NCBI RefSeq assembly: GCF_000145235.1
Contig: NC_014391.1
Location: 4,720,001-4,784,000 of the forward strand
Length of the DNA stretch: 64,000 nucleotides
Direction of reading: 5' to 3'
Source: Micromonospora aurantiaca ATCC 27029
GTDB taxonomy: Bacteria > Actinomycetota > Actinomycetes > Mycobacteriales > Micromonosporaceae
This document shows positions 42,081 through 49,940 of the stretch, in pieces. Each line of letters begins with the position of its first letter. The first letter of the stretch is position 1. The position numbers were made by a program, and so were the translations under genes. The notes beneath the pieces are model-generated. The model saw only the letters and a program-made list of their open reading frames with translations. It did no database searches and was not told where the DNA came from.

Positions 42081-42912
42081 CCTGTCCCGGCGGACCAAGC
42101 TGGTGCTCTACGGGGTGCTGATGGTCCTGGCCGTCCCGTTCGTGTTCCCCACCTGGTGGATGGTCACCTCGTCGCTGAAGCCGGTGGCGGACATCTTCTC
42201 CTTCCCGCCGCAGCTGCTGCCGACCGACCCGCGGCTGGACGCGTACCAGCGGGTGTTCGAACTGCAGCCGTTCGGGCAGCAGTACCTGAACAGCCTCTAC
42301 ATCGCGCTGCTGGTCACCGTCGGCACGCTGGCCGTGGCGTCGCTGGCCGGGTACGCGTTCGCGCGGATCCGGTTCCGGGGACAGAACGTGCTGTTCCTGG
42401 TCGTCCTCGCGGGCCTGCTCATCCCGAGCGAGGTGACGATCGTGCCGCTGTTCCAGATGTTCTTCAAGCTCGACCTGATCGACACCCACTGGCCGCTGAT
42501 CCTCGTGCCGATCTTCGGGGCACCGAGCGTGCTGGCGACGTTCATCATGCGGCAGTTCTTCATCAGCCTCCCCGGTGAGCTGGAGGAGGCGGCGCGGGTC
42601 GACGGGCTGGGACGCTTCGCCACGTTCTGGAAGATCGCGCTGCCGCTGTCCCGGCCCGCGCTCGGCGCGGTGGCCATCTTCACGTTCCTGCACAGCTGGA
42701 ACCTGTACCTGGAACCGATCGTGTTCCTCTCCTCGCCGGACAAGTTCACCCTGCCGCAGGCGCTCACCCAGTTCGTCGACGCGTACGGCGGTCCGATGTG
42801 GGACGTCCAGCTCGCGGCGGCGTCGATGACCGCGCTGCCGGTGCTGGCGGTGTTCGTCATCGCGCAGAAGCAGTTCGTCGAGGGCCTCGCGCACACCGGT
42901 CTGAAGGGATGA
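42070..42912 (+). CDS. Sugar ABC transporter permease (MalG type)
   Basis: A 280-residue permease with six helices and the EAA loop EEAARVDGLGRFATFWKIALP near residue 175. The start ATG lies within the end of the previous gene (11-nt overlap) and its own TGA overlaps the ROK gene ATG by 4 nt. No ATP-binding gene follows, so the importer needs a shared ATPase such as the SugC-like one at 16.6-17.8 kb or an MsiK elsewhere. Confidence 0.93.
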   Translation: MNRDLSRRTKLVLYGVLMVLAVPFVFPTWWMVTSSLKPVADIFSFPPQLLPTDPRLDAYQRVFELQPFGQQYLNSLYIALLVTVGTLAVASLAGYAFARIRFRGQNVLFLVVLAGLLIPSEVTIVPLFQMFFKLDLIDTHWPLILVPIFGAPSVLATFIMRQFFISLPGELEEAARVDGLGRFATFWKIALPLSRPALGAVAIFTFLHSWNLYLEPIVFLSSPDKFTLPQALTQFVDAYGGPMWDVQLAAASMTALPVLAVFVIAQKQFVEGLAHTGLKG

Positions 42913-43829
42913 CCGGTCCGGTCGTCGGGATCGACATCGGCGGCACCAAGACCGCCGCCGCCCTGGTCGGTCCCGGTGCGCGGGTGCTCGGCCGCCGCGA
43001 GGCGCCCACCCCCGCGCGCGGCGGGCCGGCCGCGGTGCTGGACACCGCCGCCGGCCTGGCCGCGGACCTGCTCGCCGCCGCCGGCCCCGGGCCGGTCGGG
43101 GTGGGCACCGCGGGCACCGTGGACCCGGCGACCGGCGTCATCCGGTACGCGACCGACAGCCTGCCCGGATGGGCCGGCACCCCGGTCGCGGACGAGCTGG
43201 CCGCGCGGCTGGGCCGGCCGGTGCGCGTCACCAACGACGTCGCCGCGGCGGCGCTCGGCGAGTGCTGGGCCGGCGCCGGACAGGGCCGGGGGCACGTGCT
43301 GCTGGCCGCCGTCGGCACCGGCCTGGGCGGCGCGATCGTCAACGACGGGCGGGTCGAGGGCGGCGCCCGGGGCGCGGCCGGCCAGCTCGGGCACCTGCCG
43401 GCACCGGGCGCACAGCGGCTGCGCTGCGGCTGCGGCCGGTACGGGCACCTGGAGGCGATCGCCTCCGGCACCGGCCTGGCCGCCGCGTACGCGCTCGCCG
43501 GCGGTGACCCGGTCACCGGCCGGGAGGTGGCGCGGCGCGCGGCGGCCGGTGACGCGACAGCCCGGCAGGTCGTCGACCGGGCCGGCGCCGCGCTCGGCGC
43601 GGCCCTGGCCGGGCTCGTCGCCCTGCTCGACCCGGACGCGGTGGTGGTCGCGGGCGGCGCCGCCGCCACAGTGCTTCCCGCCGCGACGGCCGCCTACCGG
43701 GCGGAGCTACCAGGCGGCTGGGCGCACGTGCCGCTGCTTTCCGCGGCGCTGGGCGCCGACGCGGTGGTGGTCGGCGCCGCCCGGCTCGCCACCGCACCGA
43801 TCCACCACGACGGAGGAACAAGCACGTGA
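42909..43829 (+). CDS. ROK family sugar kinase (NanK-like)
   Basis: A 306-residue ROK protein without an HTH, hence a kinase. The phosphate loop is GIDIGGTKTAAAL (7-19) and the catalytic Asp is D110 in TNDVAAAALGE. The zinc site is H162 with C173 and C175; the fourth usual Cys is H180 (CGCGRYGH), a variant. It is ATGA-coupled to the permease gene upstream and overlaps nanE downstream by 4 nt. Pairing with a NanE-type epimerase points to N-acetylmannosamine as the substrate, giving ManNAc-6-phosphate. A glucokinase or GlcNAc kinase role cannot be excluded. Confidence 0.87.
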   Translation: MTGPVVGIDIGGTKTAAALVGPGARVLGRREAPTPARGGPAAVLDTAAGLAADLLAAAGPGPVGVGTAGTVDPATGVIRYATDSLPGWAGTPVADELAARLGRPVRVTNDVAAAALGECWAGAGQGRGHVLLAAVGTGLGGAIVNDGRVEGGARGAAGQLGHLPAPGAQRLRCGCGRYGHLEAIASGTGLAAAYALAGGDPVTGREVARRAAAGDATARQVVDRAGAALGAALAGLVALLDPDAVVVAGGAAATVLPAATAAYRAELPGGWAHVPLLSAALGADAVVVGAARLATAPIHHDGGTST

Positions 43830-44539
43830 GTGTCCTGGACGAACTGGCCGGCGGGCTGGTCGTGTCCTGTCAGCCCCTGCCCGACGACCCGGACGACCCG
43901 ATGCGCGACCCGTACGTCCAGGCCCGCGTGGCGGCCGCCGTGGTGCGCGGCGGCGCGGTGGCGGTCCGGGTCAACGGTCCCGACGACGTGCGGGCGGTAC
44001 GCGCCGCCGTCGACGTGCCGGTGATCGGGTTGTACAAGCACGGCACGCAGGGCGTGTTCATCACCCCGACCGCCGGGCACGCGCTGGAGGCGGTGCGGGC
44101 CGGGTCGCACGTCGTCGCGGTGGACGCCACCGACCGCCGCCGGCCCGACGGGCGGACCTTCGCCGACACCGTCCGCGCGGTGCACGAGCAGAGCGACGCG
44201 CTGGTCCTGGCCGACGTCGCCACTGTGGCCGAGGGTGTCGCCGCCGTCGAGGCCGGCGCGGACGCGGTCGCCACCACGCTGTCCGGCTACACGCCGGCCG
44301 GCCCACCGATCGACGGGCCCGACCTCGGGCTCGTGGCGCGACTCGCCGCGCTGCTGCCCGTACCGGTGATCGCCGAAGGGCGCTACCGGACCACGGAGCA
44401 GATCAGCCGGGCCTTCGAGGCGGGCGCCCACGCGGTGGTGATGGGCAACGCCGTCACCTCACCGCTGTGGATCACCCGCCGGCTGGTTCCGGCCACCCCC
44501 CGGGCGGCGAGCGCGCCGGAGAAAAGGGAGCATCGATGA
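43826..44539 (+). CDS. nanE: N-acetylmannosamine-6-phosphate 2-epimerase
   Basis: A 237-residue TIM-barrel protein. It shows VVSCQPLPDDPDDPM at the substrate phosphate side, K71 in GLYKHGTQGVFITPT and E184 in IAEGRY, matching the catalytic Lys and Glu of NanE. NanE converts ManNAc-6-P to GlcNAc-6-P, which can enter the nag pathway. Both gene ends overlap neighbours by 4 nt (ROK kinase upstream, DUF4127 downstream). No sialic acid lyase (NanA) is present, so the ManNAc input must come from another sugar or be imported directly. The C-terminal 20 residues are not conserved-looking. Confidence 0.9.
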   Translation: MSVLDELAGGLVVSCQPLPDDPDDPMRDPYVQARVAAAVVRGGAVAVRVNGPDDVRAVRAAVDVPVIGLYKHGTQGVFITPTAGHALEAVRAGSHVVAVDATDRRRPDGRTFADTVRAVHEQSDALVLADVATVAEGVAAVEAGADAVATTLSGYTPAGPPIDGPDLGLVARLAALLPVPVIAEGRYRTTEQISRAFEAGAHAVVMGNAVTSPLWITRRLVPATPRAASAPEKREHR

Positions 44540-46179
44540 AGAGAAGAACCCTTCTTGCGGCCACCGGCGCGGCCGGCCTGGCCACAGTCGCCCTCGGCGG
44601 CCCCGCGTTCGCCCGGCCCGCCGGCCGGCGGCCGAGCGTGGCGCTGGTGCCGCTGGACGACCGGCCGGTCAACACGTACTGCGCGGAGATGACCGGTGCG
44701 AGCGCCGACGCCGAGGTGCTGCTGCCGCCGCGGAACCTGCTGGGCCGTTTCTTCACCCCCGGTGACGGCGCCGGCATCGCCCGCTGGCTCGACGGCACCG
44801 ACGGCACCGACGGGTACGTGATCTCGGTGAGCATGCTCGCGTACGGAGGGCTGATCGCCTCGCGTACCGCCGCACCGGCCCTGGCCGACGCGTTGCGCAA
44901 CCTGGAGGCGATCCGGCGGCTGCGCGCACGCCGGTCCGACGCGGTGATCGAGGTGCACGACACGATCCAGCGGCTCGCCATCACCAGCACCGGCACCGAC
45001 CTGGACAACTACCGTGACCTGCTGGTCCAGTGGGCCAAGCTGTACGACCAGGTGGTCAACCTGGGCCAGGAGTCGCTGCGCGGCCAGCTCGACGCCGTGC
45101 GGGCGCGCATCCCGGACGCCGTGGTCGAGGACTACCTGGCCGCGCGGGCACGCAACCACCAGGTCAACCGGCTGATGGTGGAGTGGGTCGCGGACGGGAC
45201 GATCAGCCACCTGGTGCTCTCCGAGGACGACACCGCGCCGGTCGGCCTGGCCCGCGCCGAGCGGGTCGAGCTGGAGGCGCTCGTGGCGCGGCTCGGCGTC
45301 GGCGACCGGGTGGAGATCTTCCCCGGCGCCGACGAGGTCAACGCGCTGCTCGTCGCGCGGGTCGTCGCCGCCGGCGCCACGCCCACCTACCGGGTGGAGT
45401 ACGCCGGGGTGTCCGGCGAGGGCTGGACCGCAGCGCTGGAGGGCATCCCGTTCGCGGAGAACATCCGCCGGCACGTCACCTCGGTGGGCGGCCGGATGGT
45501 GACCGGCGACGCGGACATCGTCCTCGCGGTGAACACCCCCTCGGCGGCGGCCGGACAGCGGGCCGCCGACCTGGACGCCTTCGTCGGCCGCATCGGTGAG
45601 CTGCTGGCCGCCGGCACCCCGGTGATCGTGGTGGACCCGCTGATCGTCAACAAGGGCGACCACGACCTGGTGTCCCGGATGGAGGCCCGCCTGGACCTGC
45701 CGGCGCTGCTGTCGTACTCGGGATGGAACACCGGCGGCAACGCGCTCGGGCTGGCGCTCGCGCACGGCACCGCGCGGTGGGCGTACCTGCGCTCGTCCGG
45801 CAGCGGCTTCGGCGTGCCGGAGCTGCGCGGACCGGCCCAGGCGCACGCCGAGTACCTGCTCTACCGGTTCGTCAAGGACGACCCGTGGAAGAACGTGGTG
45901 CAGGTCGAGGCGTACGCGCACGCCCGCGCGCAGGGCTGGGATCCGCTGGCGCTGACCGCCGAGCAGAAGCGCTACTTCGACGGCTGGGTACGTGACCGGC
46001 TGGTACCGCTGACCGAACGGTACTTCGCCGACCACTTCGCCGGGCGCGAGCTGGTGCTCGGGGTACGCGGACGCAGGACGTTCACCGCGACGCTGGACCG
46101 GGTCACCGCGGTGCGGGTCGAGCTGCCGTGGGACCGGCTGTTCGAGGTCACGCTGGAGCCGAGCCTGCGACTGCGCTGA
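44536..46179 (+). CDS. Tat-exported DUF4127 family protein
   Basis: A 547-residue DUF4127 protein; ATG 44536 overlaps the nanE stop. The N-terminus MKRRTLLAATGAAGLATVAL is a Tat-like signal with cleavage near residue 30 (AFA-RP). The mature part starts with SVALVPLDDRPVNTYCAEM and later has VSMLAYGGLIASRT, a histidine in EVHDTIQRLA, and SYSGWNTGGNALGLALAHG, all typical of DUF4127. The family has no established function but occurs in glycan-utilisation loci of Gram-positive bacteria. Export plus operon context suggest it works outside the membrane on the saccharide before import. No classical glycosidase motif is evident. Confidence 0.85.
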   Translation: MKRRTLLAATGAAGLATVALGGPAFARPAGRRPSVALVPLDDRPVNTYCAEMTGASADAEVLLPPRNLLGRFFTPGDGAGIARWLDGTDGTDGYVISVSMLAYGGLIASRTAAPALADALRNLEAIRRLRARRSDAVIEVHDTIQRLAITSTGTDLDNYRDLLVQWAKLYDQVVNLGQESLRGQLDAVRARIPDAVVEDYLAARARNHQVNRLMVEWVADGTISHLVLSEDDTAPVGLARAERVELEALVARLGVGDRVEIFPGADEVNALLVARVVAAGATPTYRVEYAGVSGEGWTAALEGIPFAENIRRHVTSVGGRMVTGDADIVLAVNTPSAAAGQRAADLDAFVGRIGELLAAGTPVIVVDPLIVNKGDHDLVSRMEARLDLPALLSYSGWNTGGNALGLALAHGTARWAYLRSSGSGFGVPELRGPAQAHAEYLLYRFVKDDPWKNVVQVEAYAHARAQGWDPLALTAEQKRYFDGWVRDRLVPLTERYFADHFAGRELVLGVRGRRTFTATLDRVTAVRVELPWDRLFEVTLEPSLRLR

Positions 46180-46184
46180 TCGGT

Positions 46185-46214
46185 GCGGGTGCGGTCCCCC
46201 GGGGCCGCACCCGC
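46185..46214. terminator. Terminator after DUF4127 operon
   Basis: GCGGGTGCGG (46185-46194) and CCGCACCCGC (46205-46214) form a perfect 10-bp stem six bases after the DUF4127 stop and one base before the convergent VOC stop. It ends the LacI-led operon. Confidence 0.8.
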
Positions 46215-46215
46215 C

Positions 46216-46932
46216 TCAGCGGGGCGTCAGGAGGCAGAACTCGGTGCCGTCCGGGTCGGCCAGCACCACGTCGTCAGCGGTGTGTTCTCCCATACCGACC
46301 CGGGCCGCGCCGAGCGCCAGCAGCCGGTCGACCTCCGCGTCCCGGTCACCGTCCGCGACCAGATCCAGGTGTACGCGGTCCCGCCCGCCGCTGGGCATCA
46401 GCGGCGGGCCGCTCCAGGTGACCTTCGCGCCCCCGCGCGGCGACTGGATCGCTGTCTCCTCGTCCTGGTCCCAGACCAGCGGCCAGCCCAGCGCCTCGCT
46501 CCAGAAGAGGCCTGCCGCCCGGGTGCCGTCGCAGTTGACAGCGCCGACCGGGCCGCAGCCGGCGAGGAAGTTGTTGCCCGCCTCGATGACGCAGAACTCG
46601 TTGCCCTCCGGGTCGGCGAGCACCACCTGGTCGTCGTCCGGCCCCTGGCCGATGTCGATGTGCTGCCCGCCCAGCGTCAGCGCCCGGTCGACGGTGTCCC
46701 GCTGGGCCTGCGGCGAGGCGCTGGTCAGGTCGAAGTGGATCCGGTTCTGCACTGTCTTCGGCGCAGTGCTGGGCAGGAACCGGATGCGGAAGTCGCTGTG
46801 GGCGTCGCCGCCCAGCGCCACGCCTTCGCGCGGGTCGTCGAGGATCTCCCGGCCGAGCACCCCGGACCAGAACCGCGCGAGCCGCCGTGGGTCGCCCGCG
46901 TCGAGGCTGACCGCGTAGAGGTGAACCGCCAT
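46216..46932 (-). CDS. VOC family protein with two domains
   Basis: A 238-residue protein with two glyoxalase-fold halves: residues 1-115 (HLYAVSLDAGDPRRLARFWS to LADPEGNEFCVIE) and 125-238 (ending LADPDGTEFCLLTPR). The paired DPEGNEFC/DPDGTEFC motifs show internal duplication. VOC proteins bind metals or small molecules, and include glyoxalases, antibiotic-resistance proteins and dioxygenases. The substrate is unknown; no metal ligand set is complete by eye. Confidence 0.87.
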   Translation of the reverse strand: MAVHLYAVSLDAGDPRRLARFWSGVLGREILDDPREGVALGGDAHSDFRIRFLPSTAPKTVQNRIHFDLTSASPQAQRDTVDRALTLGGQHIDIGQGPDDDQVVLADPEGNEFCVIEAGNNFLAGCGPVGAVNCDGTRAAGLFWSEALGWPLVWDQDEETAIQSPRGGAKVTWSGPPLMPSGGRDRVHLDLVADGDRDAEVDRLLALGAARVGMGEHTADDVVLADPDGTEFCLLTPR

Positions 46933-47026
46933 CCGCCCGTCTCCGATCCGCCGCCGTCGTCGGCGGCAGGTCAGGAGCGTAGGCCGGGCGGCCCGGCCGC
47001 GCAGCCGGATTTCCCCCGCTGTCGCG

Positions 47027-47359
47027 TTACTTCGCCGGGAGGGTGCGCGCGAAGCGGACGCCCCTGCCGACCCAGCGGGTCAGGTCCGGGTCGCGCTCGC
47101 AGGCATCGGGCGACACGGTGACCCAGCCCCGCATCTCCCGGCCCCGCATGACTGTCGCCTCGGCGCCGGGCTCGGCCAGCGCGCGCTCGGCCTCGGCCGG
47201 GTCGACCCGGACCATCAGGCCGCCCGCGCCGCGCACGACCACCGCCATGTTGCCGCGCAGCATCATCGCCAGGCCGCCGAACATGCGCCGCTCGGTGATG
47301 CCGGGCTCGTGCCCGAGGGCTTCCCGTACCCGGTTCGCCAGGTCCTCGTCGTAGGCCAT
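47027..47359 (-). CDS. TfoX/Sxy N-terminal domain protein
   Basis: A 110-residue single-domain protein with the TfoX_N pattern MAYDEDLANRVREALG, then ITERRMFGGLAMMLRGNMAV, which is diagnostic. TfoX is a competence regulator in proteobacteria; in actinobacteria the stand-alone domain has no known role. The start ATG at 47359 is clear. Downstream of the MocA-like gene by 39 bp, possibly co-transcribed. Confidence 0.9.
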   Translation of the reverse strand: MAYDEDLANRVREALGHEPGITERRMFGGLAMMLRGNMAVVVRGAGGLMVRVDPAEAERALAEPGAEATVMRGREMRGWVTVSPDACERDPDLTRWVGRGVRFARTLPAK

Positions 47360-47398
47360 GACGGCATCGTGGCATCCGGGTCCGACAGCGGGCGCGCC

Positions 47399-47992
47399 TC
47401 AGGCGCCCACGCGCTGTTCGGGGATGGACAGGCCGTACAGCGCCATCAGCTCCGGGCTGTCGATCCGGCTGCCGTCGGCCACCGCGTCGCAGGCGATGTC
47501 GACGATCTGGTCCTTGTGCGCCAGCAGGTACGGCCGCGCCCCCACGTCCGCGCTGGCCAGCGTGGCGATGCCGGACCAGTGCCGGCGGCCGAACAGCATC
47601 GGGTAGCCGCGCAGCCCGTCGTAGGTGGCGCAGACCAACACGTCCGGGTACGGCAGCGCGGTCACCCGGCGGACCGCCGCCGCGGTGAGCCCGGGCATGT
47701 CCACAGGCACCACGACGACCGCCTCGATGTCGTCGTCGGTGAGCGCGGCGAGCCCGGCCCGGATCGAGGAGCCCACCCCGGTGCCCCAGGCACGGTTGAC
47801 CACCACAGTGGCGCCGCTCAGGTCGGTGGTCTGCCGCACCTGCTCGGCCGCCGCGCCCAGGACGACCACGACCTGTGCGCAGCCCGCCTCGGCCATCGTG
47901 TCGATCATCTGGCTGACCAGCGGCTTCTCGCCCTGGTGCAGCAGCGCTTCGGGTCCGCCGATGCGGCGGCCGCCACCGGCGGCGATGATCAT
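47399..47992 (-). CDS. MocA-like nucleotidyltransferase
   Basis: A MobA/MocA-type nucleotidyltransferase of about 197 residues. ATG 47992 starts at MIIAAGGGRR, which leaves no residues before the first strand. GAGGGGG lies 5 nt upstream of a CTG at 48010 that would give LNRIAAM first, so the true start may be non-ATG. The nucleotide loop is AAGGGRRIG; the next block reads GGPEALL, where the family normally has Lys (PKALL). Further motifs are VNRAWGTGVGSSIRAG and VPVDMPGL. Normal enzymes add CMP or GMP to molybdopterin. The Lys-to-Glu change may impair or alter activity. Confidence 0.8.
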   Translation of the reverse strand: MIIAAGGGRRIGGPEALLHQGEKPLVSQMIDTMAEAGCAQVVVVLGAAAEQVRQTTDLSGATVVVNRAWGTGVGSSIRAGLAALTDDDIEAVVVVPVDMPGLTAAAVRRVTALPYPDVLVCATYDGLRGYPMLFGRRHWSGIATLASADVGARPYLLAHKDQIVDIACDAVADGSRIDSPELMALYGLSIPEQRVGA

Positions 47993-48132
47993 TGCAGCGA
48001 TCCGGTTCAGCGGTGCCCCCTCGATCAGGGGACGGACCGGGCACAGCCGCCCGGTCCGTCCCGTCGTACGCACACCGGGCCCAACGAGCGCGGCCGGGGG
48101 CGGGTAGCGGGGCAAAACGGAAAATTGCGTGA

Positions 48133-49806
48133 CTATGCCGCGTCCGCGTAGCAGTCCACTGTCGACAGGTCGAGCGGGAACCGGACCGGGGTGTCGCCGA
48201 ACAGCAGGCGGGTGGCCCGCACGCCGGCAGCGGTGACCGCCTCGGCGACGGTTGCCGCCTGCCCGGCCGGGCAGTGCACCATCACCTCGTCGTGCTGGAA
48301 GAAGACCAGCTCCGCCTCCGTGCCGGCCAGCTCGGTGCGCAACGTGGCCAGCAGCGTCGAGGCCCACTCGGCAGCAGTGGCCTGGATGACGAAGTTGCGG
48401 GTGAAGCGCCCCCGCGAGCGGGCCGCCCGAGCCGACGGGCTGTGCGGATCGGCCCCGCCGTCAGGCATCGCCTCCTCCCCCTCGGCGAACCCCGCCGACC
48501 CGGGCGGGCAGGTACGCCCCAGCCAGGACCGGACCAGCCCGCCCGCCTCACCGGTGCGCGCCGCCGCCTCGACGTAGCCGAACGCGGTCGGATAGTTCTT
48601 CCGCAGCACCGCCAGGGCCGGCACCGCCGCCCCGCCGGTCTGCCCGTACATCGCCCCGAGCAGGGCCACCTTGGCCTTCGCCCGGTCACCGGCGAACGCG
48701 TCCCGGGCCAGCGCCGCGTACAGGTCACCGGCGCCGCCCGCCGCCGCCAGCCGCTCGTCCTCGGAAACCGCCGCGAGCACACGCGGTTCGAGCTGACCCG
48801 CGTCGGCCACCACGAACGTCCAGCCCGGGTCCGCCACCACTGCCTGCCGGATCACCTTCGGGATCTGCAACGCCCCACCGCCCCGGGTCGCCCACCGGCC
48901 GGAGACCACGCCGCCCGGTACGTACTCCGGGTGGAACCGGCCGCCGGAGACCCAGGCGTCGCGCCAGGCCCAGCCGTGCGCCGTCCAGATCCGGTACAGC
49001 TCCTTGTATTCGAGGACCAGCGGCGCCGCCGGGTGCTCCACCCCGCGCAGCACCCAGGCGCGCGTGTTCGGCAGATCCACGCCCACGCGGGCGAACGCCC
49101 GCAACAGCTCCGCGGGCGAGTCGGCGTGCACCTGGCGTACGCCGAACGCGTCAGCGATCCGGGCCTGCAACTCGGCCAGCCGGCGCGGCGGCCCACCGAC
49201 CGGGGACGGCTCGCCGAGCAGGTCGGCCAGGATGGCGTCGTGCACGTCAGCGCGCCAGGGCAGACCGGCCGCACCCATCTCGGCGGCCACCAGCGCGCCC
49301 GCCGACTCGGCGGCCACCAGCAGCCGGAACCGGCCGGGGTGGGTGGTCGCGGCGATCCGGGCGAGCTGGTCTGCGTACACCCGGGTCAACGCCGTGATGC
49401 CCGGACCGGGCGGGCCCGACGGCGGCTCGAAGAGCGCGGCCTGGGCGTGGCCCGGCGGCTCCGGCGGGCGGGGCGCCGGGTCCGGCGGGACCGGCGCGCC
49501 GGTGACCCGGGCCCAGGCGGCTGGTAGCGCGCGGGGCTCGCCCCACCGGCCCGCGTGCCCGAGCAGCAGCGCCTCGGTCAGCTCGACGTCGTGGCAGCGG
49601 TCGAGCCGCACCCCGGCGCGCAGCAGCGCCGGGTAGGCGCCCGCCCAGGCGGCCCAGACCCAGCGGGGGTGCCCGGCGCCCTCCCGGGCGGCCACGGCGG
49701 CGGCCAGGTCGGTGACCTCCTCGGCCGGGCCGGACGGGGTGCCGTCGGCGTGCAGCGGTTGCAGCACGCCGCCGCCCCGCTCGTCCGCCACCACCGCCAC
49801 CAGCAC
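48133..49806 (-). CDS. PolA-like bifunctional 3'-5' exonuclease/DNA polymerase
   Basis: A 557-residue family A polymerase, much shorter than PolA (about 900). The N-terminal 130 residues replace the 5' nuclease and lack an obvious DxE exonuclease motif. The polymerase core has motif A (VVADAGQLEPRVL, D335), motif B (DRAKAKVALLGAMYG, R375, K377, Y387) and motif C (HDE at 505-507). Motif A has AGQLEP in place of the usual YSQIEL. Such small polymerases are widespread in actinobacteria, with unclear roles, perhaps repair. The start ATG 49806 is the first in frame. It is a single gene. Confidence 0.87.
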   Translation of the reverse strand: MLVAVVADERGGGVLQPLHADGTPSGPAEEVTDLAAAVAAREGAGHPRWVWAAWAGAYPALLRAGVRLDRCHDVELTEALLLGHAGRWGEPRALPAAWARVTGAPVPPDPAPRPPEPPGHAQAALFEPPSGPPGPGITALTRVYADQLARIAATTHPGRFRLLVAAESAGALVAAEMGAAGLPWRADVHDAILADLLGEPSPVGGPPRRLAELQARIADAFGVRQVHADSPAELLRAFARVGVDLPNTRAWVLRGVEHPAAPLVLEYKELYRIWTAHGWAWRDAWVSGGRFHPEYVPGGVVSGRWATRGGGALQIPKVIRQAVVADPGWTFVVADAGQLEPRVLAAVSEDERLAAAGGAGDLYAALARDAFAGDRAKAKVALLGAMYGQTGGAAVPALAVLRKNYPTAFGYVEAAARTGEAGGLVRSWLGRTCPPGSAGFAEGEEAMPDGGADPHSPSARAARSRGRFTRNFVIQATAAEWASTLLATLRTELAGTEAELVFFQHDEVMVHCPAGQAATVAEAVTAAGVRATRLLFGDTPVRFPLDLSTVDCYADAA

Positions 49807-49841
49807 GGACGCATTCTGCCCCCTCCCCCTGACACGCTCCG

Positions 49842-49928
49842 CGTGTAAGGAAGGGCCCCCTCTTAACGCCTGCGGTAGAGGAAGGGCCCCTTGTTAACGC
49901 TGCGCGTTAACAAGGGGCCCTTCCTTAC
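49842..49928. repeat. Triple copy of an AAGGAAGGGCCCC...TTAACGC element
   Basis: A direct copy at 49842-49868 (GTGTAAGGAAGGGCCCC then TTAACGC), a second at 49878-49900, and an inverted copy at 49903-49927 (GCGTTAACAAGGGGCCC). The second and third form a hairpin of about 23 bp with a 2-3 nt loop. It lies just beyond the stop of the NgcG-like gene and probably works as its terminator. Elements of this kind recur in Micromonospora intergenic regions, to my recollection. Confidence 0.8.
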
Positions 49929-49940
49929 ACCCCCGGAGGG

